Source: Rhipicephalus microplus (Eukaryota; Arthropoda; Arachnida; Ixodida; Ixodidae). From it: a stretch of DNA of 64,000 nucleotides. The stretch lies in the NCBI RefSeq assembly GCF_043290135.1, contig NC_134700.1:159870053-159934052 (forward strand), written 5' to 3'. Positions 1 to 9,949 of the stretch are shown piece after piece. The first letter of the stretch is position 1, and every line of letters begins with the position of its first letter. Below the pieces are notes generated by a model that was given only the letters and a program-made list of their open reading frames with translations, did not search any database and was not told the origin of the DNA. The position numbers were made by a program, and so were the translations under genes.

Positions 1-559
1 GATCGAGATCAACAGGTCTGTCGCTGCTGCGCCGGATCGAGTTTAGCGGAGACGGTCTGGCTGATTGCAATCAAAAGTGCCCGTGTGACACCGGTATGAT
101 CGCACGTGCGAATGCTCAAACCCTTTCTGCGCGCTCTTGTGGTCTCTAGCTTCGTGGTTCCTGGTTGCATCAGTAGACGAGCATGTAAGGAAAACAGTTT
201 ACTTCATATACAAAGCTATTCTATCAAAATTATGCAGAAAAGTTGCGTCATACTGGCTAGCTAGGCCTGTAATAATGGGATGTCCGCAAATAAGCACATG
301 TACACAGAAGGACTGAAAGCTGGGCCTGTTGGAGACAGTACGGTATAACTGTTAGTTTAAGCGCACGAATAAACAGAAAGGATGAGAGGACAAGCGCTTT
401 CTCGCAACTAAACGATTTATTAGAGAGGGAAGTATATATAAACAGGCAATCAAAAAACAACGCATGCGTGTGCAGGCAAAAAGTACACCCGTGGCACCTC
501 GAGAACACAGGGTAAAAGAAGAAAAAATATCTCGGAACATAATCTAAAAAAGCAAACTC

Positions 560-1105
560 TTTATCGTGCAGCAAAACTGAAGGCTGGCTGACGCGTTGAT
601 CGCCTCTTTTTCTTATGTGAAAAGCTTCTGTCAACTCACGAGTTAATTGAATGTTCGATTGAAAAACCACTTCAGTATCTTGAAAAAGAGGATAACAACC
701 GCATTCTCTGCAATGAGCAGCGAGATTCCATGCACCCAAGCATTTCAAAGAAGAATCGTGCTCACTAAGATGGACATTGACGCACCTTCCATACCGACAT
801 ATGTACACTTTACCACAGCTAAAAGGAGTCATGTAAACAACGCCCATTGCGCAGTCCACGAACTTTTTGCTGTGTTTCATGAGACATTGCGGAAACTCTC
901 TGCGCATGCGTGAACAAATACACTGCAGTTTGCTTTTGGCTGAGAAAAGCACATCGACTTTATATCTATTAGCGAGTTGCTTAAGTTTAAGAGATGTCTT
1001 ATGAAAGTAAGGAATCACTGCTATCATCCTACCTTTTCTACTCTCAACATGACGCCCCGAGTGGTTCCCTTCAAAGTTAACTTTCTTAATCATGTTGTTA
1101 CACAC
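560..1105 (-). pseudogene. GIY-YIG endonuclease domain of Penelope-like element 1
   Basis: An open frame on the minus strand starting at 1105. It contains the PLE linker (AVIPYFHKTS, then VDVLFSAKSKL), a Cys/His stretch, and the nuclease core VVYMTPFSCGKVYICRYGRC followed by HLSEH. The canonical GIY-YIG block of this family reads CGKxYIGQTGRC, so the IGQ portion is altered here and catalysis is probably lost. A C-terminal conserved tail (REL-EAF-I-K-G, VSQPSVLLHDKE) ends near 560. The frame stays open to 257, but that extension reads through the element's 3' noncoding sequence and should not be taken as protein. Confidence 0.78.
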
Positions 1106-1159
1106 GGACGTGATGCCATCATTAGGATACCCTGCTTGTACTAGTTATTGTACTTGACT

Positions 1160-1860
1160 ATCAAAGCTCATTTTCATTCTGTGTTGGCAGGACTTTTTTC
1201 AGAGCAAAACCCAAACTCGTAGTAACGATACTTCTCTTCACTAGCTTAGAGTGGCTCGACCTGTAATTGAGTATAGGCTTTACGGATCTAGGACAATAAT
1301 GCCAGCAAACATGCTGGCGTTCGAATGCCATGTTAAGATCTAGGAATCGCAGTTGCTTTAGACGCGGCAATTCAAAAGAAAAGTTTTGTTTCTTGCCTGT
1401 TTCTTTAGAAACCTTGATAATATTCACAACAAACATTTCGCCTAAAATATGAGGCCGTAGTGAACACAAGAAAATCATCGACGTAACTGATTACGTGAAC
1501 CGGGAGTCCTCACAAGTGCTTTTGAAGGGCCACATCAATCTTTCCGAAAAAAGTTTCGCTTAAAACCAGAGCTACTAAAGAGCCTATGTATATCCCTGAT
1601 CTCTGGACATAAAGATTACCACCCTAAGTCACGAAGGTGTACTTTAGGTAGGAGCTAAGTAATTCTAGAAAACTGGATACAGAAGTTCCACTCTTCAGGC
1701 TAGAAGACAATTCATCATTATCCTGCGCGATGCAGCTGTGAACGCTTGCCATCAGCTTATCTTGAGGTATCGAATAGTACAAGTCCTCAATGTCTATACT
1801 GAAAGCGCTACGTTTGCTAGAGCTATCGGGGCTCAGAAACTGTACCACTTCTTCGGAATT
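1160..1860 (-). pseudogene. Reverse transcriptase fragments of Penelope-like element 1
   Basis: Two minus-strand open stretches (1848-1624 and 1478-1161) with recognisable sequence between them. Visible motifs are SIDIEDLYYSIP (the catalytic-Asp block), SYVDDFLVF (the second Asp pair, reading across 1500-1475), LRFLDLNMAFE, HVCWHYCPRS and AHSKLVKR-like HSKLVKR. Stops and frame changes separate the blocks. The order and spacing match PLE reverse transcriptases, and the connector to GIY-YIG follows directly downstream at 1105. Confidence 0.72.
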
Positions 1861-1929
1861 TCTGACACGAAAAGGATCCGGGATAGAAAGAGTTTCTAAA
1901 TCCTCCTTGTCATTCTCCTTGTCATTGCA

Positions 1930-3290
1930 TATCGGTAACTTGTCATAGCCTCATGTTCACTGGTACCTAATGAACCTCGTGATTTTTATACAGAGTGCAT
2001 CCATGCATTCTCGAGTAGTTGTGTCCCTGCTTCTACCAATAATCTAAACCTTATCCAGGCACGGCTGACACTTATGAGAATCGCAATGCGTCAGCAAATG
2101 TGCCCATCTTTATCTTTTAACAAAAGCTCATGTTTCTGTGCATGCTCATTCACGCATATTCTTGCCCGGCCAACGTTCCTCTTTTGCCGTAGGATAGTGG
2201 AAATTCATAAACGACCCCGTTGACACATTTTGTGTATGATTGGCGTGCCTCTTGCCGTACTCACCTTTGTTGCTTCCACCAGATAGTATACTAGTATACA
2301 CAAAAAAGCTGAGAAGATTTTCGTGGCGCAGTAAAAAAAATCGGCATGCCATCTCTGTTTGCAATCATTTTTGGGTCATGTGCAGCTCGGTGCATACACG
2401 GTACAAGGTCAGGTTTCGCTGTTCTGCGCTGTTGCTCTACCCCAGTACCGTGGTGTTCTCTCTTGATAGTCTGGTGGAGCAACTCAGCTACAGCGTTAAA
2501 GAGCATGCGAAAGAAACCAACCACAGACAACCTGTCCTATTCGTTTTGAAAAGTCTTCTGCATAACGTGTGAGCACGACCCTGCACATGCATACTTAGGG
2601 CATTGTTCAGCTATGGCCATTTTCACAGTACTGGAATGCGTAAACTCGTATGGAAGCAATTTTTCAGCACACCTAGACAAAAAAGCCAACAGCCGTGAAA
2701 ACTGTGCAAGGTAATGCGCTAAGCCAAAAACTGCAAAGAGCCACAAGCCTTCAACTCAAGTGTAAACACCAATCATTTTTCAGTCTGCGAAAGGCTGCTA
2801 GAACAGTGTTAACAATGGGCTAATATGTGACGGTGGCTAGTTGCTTTCAAATAATAAAAAATATCATCATGCGTAAAAACTCGCAAAACCTCCCACTAAT
2901 TAAAATGTCTGTGGAACGTAATAAAAGCCGTTACGGTCAAACATAAGAAATTGCACAACAAAGGAGCAACATACAAGCCTATAAAAATGCCTCGTTTTTT
3001 AATATAAAATTGCTAATGAAGTTTACTTTAACATAAGACTTGAGAAGGGCCAAAAAGGCTTATACTGCTATGCCCACGTCATTCCTGAAGGCAACCACAC
3101 CACTCTCGTTTATGCAACTTCTGATGTAGAAAAACAATTCACCGTGCAGGACAGAATAAAATAGTTCCTCAACATCAACCAAAAACAAGTACCCATCCAA
3201 GGATTCTTTGAAGAAAGTGGATGATGCATAGGAAATTCTCGGTTTAAAATGAGTCTCTCATGACAACCGAGTCTAGCCGCTTCATTAAAG
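1930..3290 (-). mobile_element. Penelope-like element 2, heavily decayed
   Basis: A second PLE on the same strand, directly upstream of element 1 in head-to-tail order. RT motif A survives near 3215-3110 (LVDVEELFYSVLHGELFF), equivalent to SIDIEDLYYSIP in element 1. The RT-to-nuclease connector is at 2600-2300 (SCSHVMQKTFQNE; then LVPCMHRAAHD and MPIFFTAPRKSSQL, matching the VIPYFHKTS and VLFSAKSKL blocks of element 1). GIY-YIG remnants lie at 2260-2000 (TLAGQEYA, TRECMDALCIKI), where the YIG core is barely readable. There are several stops and frameshifts. Confidence 0.6.
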
Positions 3291-3430
3291 ATGACTGATC
3301 ATGTTTTGCCAGATACCTCAATTACTCTCAATTGTCCTGAATGAAACACCCAGCTTATTCGTCTTGACCGTAAAAAAATACAGAAAGGGTGTTCTTTTTG
3401 CAAGCTGCAGTATGCAATGGACTCTGCTAG

Positions 3431-4600
3431 TTGTGCAAGTTCCAAGTCCTTAAAGGCAAGATCGGGGCTATGATCCTGCAAGCTTACAAGACAGCGCTTG
3501 GATTGCCTAACAACGCGCCTACAGAAAGGCTGTCAAAACTAGGGATGCACAACACCCTGGACGAATTATGGGAGGCGCATCTGGTGATGCAGCACGCTAG
3601 GCTTTCGACAACCAAAGTGGGCAGGATCATATCGGAAAGGATTGGCATTGGAGCAGAGGCTCCCACTGGGGACACAAGAATTCATGTGCGGCGAGAGTTA
3701 CATAAGGCCCTGTACATAAAACCTTTGCCCAAAAATATGCATCCTATTCACCATACGCAGCGCTAGCAGGCAAGAGCCAGAGCTTTACACGTTGAGTACG
3801 GCGAGTGCAAAGCGGCAGTCTGTACAGACGTCGTGGAATATGAGGACAAAGATGCTTTTGTGATTGTGGTGGTGGATAGGTGGGGACGCTTGGTCGCCTC
3901 TGGATCAGTCAAAACTCGCTCCTCCAAAACGGCAGAAGAAGCGACAATAGCGCTAGCTATAACTAATTCGCAGTCGCACTTGATCGTCAGTGATTCAAAA
4001 CAGCCATCCGAAATCTGGCGAGGGGCAGAATATCGGCGACCACCGCACGGTTTATGCATGGGGCCACGGGACAAGAAATTCGAGAAATAGAAATTGTCCG
4101 AGTACCAGCACACTGTGGGAACCCTGGGAACGAGGCGGCTCACCTGAATGCTCGAGGTTTCGTCAGCCGCGTAGGTGAGCCGCCAGTTCCGGGGATGTCC
4201 ACGAGAGATGGGCTGGTGTCCTTTCACGACATAACAAATCATTATAAACTGGAGCGGAGGTTTTATCCGCCCCCGCACAAGCGGTTGACTAAGGCGCAGG
4301 AATGCGTCTGGAGAAAACTGCAGACGCGATCTTTTCCCAACCCTTACGTGTTGAATAAAATATACCCGGAGGAGATAAAGCCGCAATGCAAATGGTGTCA
4401 GCTGTGGCAACATATGATCATATACTTTGGGAATGTAGCATAGTGCCGCCGCCAGTGGATATTATGCGTGATCCCTCTCTTGGGCACTGGGAGGCCGTGT
4501 TGACCAGCTCAGAACCAGTCGTCCAGTTAAGGGTCGTGGAGTGGGCCACACAGGTCGTCACCAATCTTGGGTTGATGGCCATTTAACACGGATTCATCTG
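3431..4600 (+). mobile_element. I-like LINE, 3' fragment with RNase H
   Basis: The 3' end of a non-LTR element related to the larger copy at 29.4-34.4 kb. The open stretch 3431-3766 matches the post-RT region of that copy (KLGMHNTLDELWEAH here, MGIHNTWQELVEAR there; both later read NMHPxHH/YHR). RNase H follows at about 3835-4165, with AEEATIALAI, LIVSDS and the final motif VPAHCGNPGNEAAH, split by frameshifts near 4030 and 4085. A C-terminal Cys/His cluster CKWCQL...HIIYF is at 4385-4430. The tail runs through ACCATCCATCCACC near 4630. The RT part is absent. RNase H is a feature of the I group of LINEs. Confidence 0.75.
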
Positions 4601-4609
4601 CAGTTGCTT

Positions 4610-6290
4610 TCTGACGAAATAACGTTTTACCATCCATCCACCATCCAAGTCCTTACTCAGAGCCACTGCCTTGTTTTCAAAGCTCTTGTCTTGATGACTT
4701 TTAACTTGAGGAAGTTCATGTAGACTGCTTGTCTTGTCTTGAAGTTAAACAAATTTATATTCATTGCTACCGAGAAACTAATTTTATCCACTTGAAATGG
4801 ACACAAATTGTTGCACTTGAAGAATGACAACACCCACCAACGTATCCTCCTGACGAAAAGGGTTTTTCCCCTGTTCTTGCTAGAGCTTAGACACTGTCTT
4901 GTAAGCAATAGTCTCTAACTGCGGCATCAACTTTTGCCGCAACTCGTCGGTGCAATGCCAGTAATTAGTGAGCCAGCAACAGAGGTTCGTGGCTAAATTT
5001 TGGGCCTTTGTTGAGTACATTTGTTGAGGGCCTTTGTTGAGTACTTTCTGCAATGTGAACATTTCCCAGCCCAGGGAAGCCTTCGCAGGTCGTGCGAGCA
5101 GGCTTCTTCAGTATGAAACAGGAGGCATGCCTCATCTTCAGGTTCTAGTTTGCCAAAGTGATGGGGGCTGCTGGGCGCTTGGCATCGCGAAACTTCTTCA
5201 GTGCCAGCCACTCCAGGTCCAAACTGAAGCAAAGTGCACGAACCAGGTAAAGAAAGCACACCTGCTGCCACAAATAATGATTTCACATACTTTCGTAACA
5301 TGACCAAATGAAGGTGTGACTTCCCCAAAAAGAGCGCTCACTTCTTGTAGAACATGGCCTTTCGGGGAAGTCAAGCCTTCATTTGGTTGTGTTAGCAAAT
5401 ATGTAAAATTTTAAAATCCTAATTGTGGTGGCAGGTGCGCTTATTTTTTTACCTCCTTCGTGCAATGTGCTTTATTTTAACTTAAGTGGTTGGTGCTAAA
5501 AAAGTTTTGCAATGCCAACCGCATTATACTTGACCAGGCACAATAATAAGTGCCTAGTCAGGCATGTGTTATCAGTCGAATCGCGTCATCTCGCTCAATT
5601 CACGTGCTGAAAGCGCCCTGAGGAACCAAGCATCCACGGTTAAACAGGCACACCTTTCAACATGGTCACTCTTGTGCAAAGCAGCCCAGCATGTCTATTG
5701 GGTCATGCGTGCTCCTGAGCACACCACGTCGGAGCCCACAACTTCCGCAAAGTACCACGGATTAGGCCTGGCTGCTGATGTGCTATACAGAGTCGGGGAC
5801 ATGGTTGTACATTTTTCTCCTAAATGTTCTAGATATGTTTCAACGTTGCTAGAAACCTGTCGAAAAGCAGTTAGTAGTACAACTAGAATACGTAAGCAGT
5901 AGCACTGCGATGTGAGTTGAATAACCTGTTGGTATTGAAACCAACCAGCGATGTGCAATAGCTCAATAACGCATACTCTTTTAGTACATTATGTCCAATG
6001 CTACACAAAGGCTTCCCCCAGTTACCTACAATTTTCCCGACCCCGTGCAAGCTTACTCGATCTTAAACATGCAAATTTTTCAATTCATCATCCTATCTGA
6101 TCTTCTGCCTTTCTCAGCTATTTTTTCCATCCTTTCGTAGCCACACAATCTCTCTAACTGGTCACTTGTCTCTCCCTCACGTTGCTTGACCTGCCCAGGT
6201 CCACCTTTTTTTTTTCATTAATGTCAGCTAGATTGTCATCTAGCTCTGTTTGTTTTCCATCGAGCTCTGCTTTTTGATATCTCTATGTTA
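4610..6290. other. Unassigned interval with one inverted repeat
   Basis: I recognise no gene here. Several open stretches of 60-112 codons exist on both strands but show no family motif. The one clear structure is the 24-bp imperfect inverted repeat at 5303-5387, listed separately. Confidence 0.5.
5303..5387. repeat. Imperfect inverted repeat, 24-bp arms, 37-bp loop
   Basis: The left arm (5303-5326, ACCAAATGAAGGTGTGACTT plus CCCC) pairs with the right arm (5364-5387) at 22 of 24 positions. The 37-bp spacer is short for a MITE, so this is either a small foldback element or a local inverted duplication. It could form a hairpin in RNA from either strand. Confidence 0.7.
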
Positions 6291-6296
6291 TGGTTT

Positions 6297-6740
6297 GGAC
6301 ATCGGGACAAGTGCACTAGGGAAGTGATGGAGGCTCTTTTCATTGAAAAGGAGGGGGAAAGGTGTGTAAGTAAGCCGTCTGTGGCTCTTGGTGAAAAGGA
6401 AGTTCGGCACCAGGATTCAACGCTGCCATGTTAAAGTGATTATTAGTTTGTTATGGAGTGTTGCGTATGTTTTTGGCAAGTATGAAGGTGTATTTTTGTT
6501 TGTTCTCGGTTGTTACCCACGTGTTGATGTTCAATATGATTAGACTTGTTTCGTACCTTCTTTGCTTTGATACGCAGACGCCTTTGGTTTACCACGTGAC
6601 CAGGTCGAATGCTTGATATATGTGCGTGTGTCTTCCAGTAAAGTTTAGTGGCGAGTTCAGCGTCGTGTCGTCTCTTCCTCTGTCTTTGTCTATATTGTTG
6701 CGCTGCTTTTACTTCCCAAGTTATGCTAACCATTTTCTGT
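6297..6740 (+). mobile_element. Penelope-like element 3, C-terminal tail and 3' end
   Basis: The plus strand carries the last ~45 residues of a PLE nuclease (CTREVMEALFIEKEG, CVSKPSVALGEKE) ending at a TAA near 6434. This block is homologous to EAFHIRKRG and VSQPSVLLHDKE of element 1 but clearly belongs to a different subfamily. It is followed by a 3' noncoding tail containing AGTAAAGTTTAGT near 6640 and a TCGTCTCTTCCTCTG box typical of tick PLE tails. Everything upstream is missing. Confidence 0.6.
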
Positions 6741-6749
6741 TTCTATTTT

Positions 6750-7620
6750 GCATAGTTCTTCATCTGTTCTTTTAGGTATTCGCATTTTTACAGTTCGGTT
6801 GTACATTTTATTTGCCAGTACGGGAGGCATTGTGCAGAAAGTGTCACAAGCTTGTTAAACACGAGATCTCCATCTTTGACCGGGTCAACAATTTTGCTGC
6901 ATGGTTTCTCGTTGGTCATGTTTTGTAGGGCTCTATTCCATTCTCTCAGGGTAGGGTATCCAAGAAGATTCGTTCTTGGTTGGGCTTCTGATTTTATGTT
7001 TCTTTTTAACTTTGTTTATATTTACTCATGGAGTTTTAGTGTTTTGTTGAACTTTGGCTTCTTTCTCTTAGGTGGCTTATTCATGAGCTGTAGCAAAAGT
7101 CTTCTGCCACCTTAATAAAGATGTTGAGACTGCTGATTATGTTACTCTCTCTGTTGGAGTGTGCATTCGTAATTAGTTCCCTGTTGTCATGCTCTGTCCT
7201 TTCTTTGAATTCTTCATCTAATTCTTTGGTACTATAAATCCCCATGTCGGCAATTTTCTTTTTGTTATTCAGCCCTTTTTGCTCAGTTATTTCAACTTTA
7301 GATCTTGAGTGGATAGCTTTTGCAGCTTGTTGTTTTTTTTTACATTTTTTTGGGATTTGGGAGAGTTTGCTTACTTCTTGTCCTAGTGCTTTAACCTAAC
7401 TTCAGTTACATTTTAGGAATCAATGTAGTTATGGTTTTGTTCATTTCCTCTATGTCATAATTTTTCTCTTGTTCTAAGCACTCGCATATGAGTGTTCTAA
7501 GGTAGTGTTAAGAGTGCGCATGACTGTGGCTCTGCTCCATTTTGAGAGGAGCCTTGCAAGAAATGGCATTGTCGGGTGCTTTCAAGTTCCGCATTCAATT
7601 TTGGCGGGTTTCCTGATGAT
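6750..7620. other. T-rich interval with possible minus-strand coding remnant
   Basis: The plus strand is T-rich. Read on the minus strand, two stretches look protein-like: around 7260-7120 (STKELDEEF, RELITNAHSNRES) and around 7010-6800 (LGYPTLREWNRALQNM, KIVDPVKDGDLVF). Stops and a frame change lie between them. I do not recognise the family; a mobile-element ORF is the likeliest source. Confidence 0.3.
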
Positions 7621-7931
7621 GACGAATATAGAATTCAAACATGTGAAGAGATCGTTTTCGTCAAACATTTAAAATGAAAGAATAAAGACGAAAACGTATT
7701 AAGCACGAATCGACGGTCATCGCGGCTTATCTGAGGTGGCAGCTGCGTTGAATTTCGCTCGCAACAACTTAGACTTACGTCGGCTCGTTGGCACTGCGCC
7801 TGTTTCCTGTGAGGAAAAGTGTCAAGGTGGCTTCCGGTTTTGTCGTTGGACCAGTGCGAAGTTGAAGTTACGTGTTTATTTGCGGCAAGCACTCTTCCTC
7901 GCGATAAATCTACTCTAGAGTGACGACAGTG

Positions 7932-8593
7932 ATGAAAACAAATGTTCACAGCTTCATAGGGCACCTCGTGTCAAGGACGGGTAAGCTGTCAACCTCTAAC
8001 TAATCTCCGAGTAAACGCGCTTTTGGACCATTAATTTCTTGGCAGTGATGGTCCCACCACTCTGTGATAATGTACCACAATTCGAAAACGTTCTCGCTGC
8101 GCAACTTGCTCGGTTTGTGCAGCAGCCTGATGAGATTATTGTAAAGGCTAATACAGATCTTGACAATAAAAGTAAGACTTTCATTGTTTACCGTATTTTC
8201 ACCGTACGTGTTGCGTATTTCTCTTGTTGCGATACGTGTAATCATGATGTCCATTTATTGTATGTGTAAATTAAACACGTCGCTGGTTTTCGGATCACGA
8301 TTCACTCTCCTGCTGTGCCCGATCTGCAGCGGGAGCACTTCAACCAGGTAAAATCGGCTGCGCTGACACTAAGTGACGGACAAGTCAGCTGCTCAGTGGT
8401 GCATAACAAATTAGGGTGATACATCACATTTGGCTCACTTTTCAACTTGTTATGCTATTTGAATTATTGAACCACCGAAACAAATTGCAGATGAGCTTCG
8501 GTGAGGGGGTAAAATGTTTTTCACTTTCACCCAGGCATGAACTCTTCATTGGTTAGCCAGCAGTCATGCCTCCAGCACTTGACATGCTGGTAA
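7932..8593 (+). CDS. Candidate compact host gene, four exons, product unknown
   Basis: Proposed coding exons are 7932-7980, 8046-8171, 8330-8347 and 8535-8593. They join in phase into about 83 codons ending in TAA. Donors are GTAAGC, GTAAGA and GTAAAA. Acceptors follow pyrimidine-rich runs ending TTGGCAG, GATCTGCAG and TTTCACCCAG, and intron 1 holds a CTAACTAAT branch-like site. Two AATAAA signals overlap or follow the stop. The N-terminal half (NVPQFENVLAAQLARFVQQP) looks like a real helical segment. There is no signal peptide or known domain that I can name. Introns of 65, 158 and 187 bp are short for this genome. The 18-nt third exon and the low-complexity C-terminus are the weakest parts. 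Start choice: first ATG after an in-frame TAA at 7905. Confidence 0.45.
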
Positions 8594-8602
8594 TAAAATA
8601 AA
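8590..8602 (+). promoter_or_regulatory. Candidate polyadenylation signals
   Basis: Two overlapping AATAAA hexamers (8592-8597 and 8597-8602) sit on and just after the stop codon of the candidate gene at 7932-8593. That placement supports this exon being terminal. Confidence 0.4.
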
Positions 8603-8609
8603 GAGACAC

Positions 8610-9815
8610 CATTGCTAAATATCCTAATTTCTCTGCTACAGTGTAAAACATAATTCTTTTTGTTTATTTCATATTTTCAGTCTTAGAATAGTACGTACTA
8701 GTCTGTAGACGCAAGTTGGCAGGAAATAAACAAAAGATGGCAGGAAATAAACAATGAAGAGCAATCGTTGGTTCACTAGCTCAGTCAAATGATTGCTCAA
8801 AAGAAACCAAGACAATGGGTGCACGGAAAATCTACCAAAATACAGACAAAAATGAGCTATTATTAACACGGAATATGCAAGGCAGTACCAATTTTATTAT
8901 TTTTTGTCAGAAGCGCCATGTTATAAAACCAAAAAAACACAGAAGTTGAGAGGAAGACAAGCTCAAAGAGATGAAACATTTGTGAACACGGACTGTCGCT
9001 AGCGCCATCGTCTCAACATGCAGATTTCTTCAAGGCTGCAACTGCCGACCTATGTGAATTGTGTAGGGCAGATTTATCAAGATGAAGGGAACCTGCATAC
9101 ACAGGTCCTAACAATCAGCAAACGACCACAATATATTTCACAAATGTTTATCAACAAGGCGGAAATTCATCCCTAGCCTACCTTGTATATTCTTTGTATA
9201 TTCTTCATACCCTCTCCTGCAACTTAAACAAAGCAGGGAATGCCACATGTGAAAACAGGGAAATGAAAACGAGGAGTCGGCATGCAGAATTGGGTGAGTT
9301 AAAAGCGGATCCCCCGTAATGGGTTGCGCCAGGGTAAAAGTGGCAATCAATCAAAAGCCCATGAAACAGAACAAAATTAGAGGCTGGAGGAGGCAAGGGT
9401 TTTGCATAGAGGGGTAGAAAAGGAGAAGATATTTTGCTGAATTATCTTTGCCTCGAGGAAGCACCACCTGACAATGGGGATAATTAGCCTTAGAAACTCC
9501 TTGAGGAATGGCTTATTTTTATAGGTTTTCGTTGTGTATGTGCCATGTCAAATTGATTCAAGTGCCCCCTTTGAAACATTTATACTTGTTGGTTGGAATA
9601 TATTAAACTTGTAAATGGGGTGCGGCAATTTTTTTTTCTTTTCGAAAAACTGGTTACTGTATTTAAGGTTTAAGATCGTTGAAGACATGTCCTGCCACTA
9701 TAAATTGCTGCGCCAATGCTTCCAGTTATTTGCCATGCTTGCTTGGTGCCTAACTAATTAAACGTTAACAGATTGCGCTGTTTGTCCAGTAGGGTTGAGA
9801 GCTGGGCTAGTTGGT
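8610..9815. other. No gene recognised
   Basis: AT-rich sequence with only short open stretches lacking family motifs. I see no clear repeat boundary. Confidence 0.5.
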
Positions 9816-9822
9816 GAGATAT

Positions 9823-9944
9823 CATTTTAACATGTGGTGTAGTAGCGGAACTTCACTGGGGACACAGAGGACAAGAAAAGCGAGTGTCGTGTTTTCTTGT
9901 GCTTTGTCCCTGTTGAAGTTGTGCTACTACACCATGTTAAAATG
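9823..9944. mobile_element. Foldback (MITE-like) element with long hairpin
   Basis: Arms at 9823-9879 and 9892-9944 are near-complete reverse complements around a 12-bp loop. The outer ends are CATTTTAACATG and CATGTTAAAATG; the inner ends are GACAAGAAAA and TTTTCTTGTG. The mismatches are short indels and a few substitutions. No coding capacity. The size and near-total palindromy fit a foldback or very small MITE. I could not define a target duplication confidently. Confidence 0.65.
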
Positions 9945-9949
9945 TTGTC

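Larger units (their letters stand above)
350..1920 (-). mobile_element. Penelope-like element 1, RT plus GIY-YIG, 5'-truncated
   Basis: A decayed Penelope-like retroelement (PLE) read right to left. Reverse transcriptase pieces lie at about 1860-1160: a block resembling PLE RT motif A (AFSIDIEDLYYSIP), then YVDDFLVF near 1480, then a conserved tail (HSKLVKR). The GIY-YIG nuclease follows at 1105-560. Noncoding 3' sequence, including an AATAAA-like signal and a GCGCTTGTCCT box, lies near 430-370. PLEs code RT and a C-terminal GIY-YIG nuclease in one protein; here the frame is broken between the RT blocks. The 5' half is missing because the 3' end of a second PLE abuts it near 1925. Family assignment is firm; the exact ends are estimates. 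Confidence 0.8.

Noticed and set aside
257..560. C-terminal extension of the 282-codon minus-strand frame
   Set aside because: It reads through the PLE 3' noncoding tail, including an AATAAA signal on the minus strand; the Phe/Cys-rich sequence is not protein-like.
3763..4413. 216-codon minus-strand frame
   Set aside because: It is the antisense shadow of the I-like LINE RNase H region, whose plus-strand motifs are clear.
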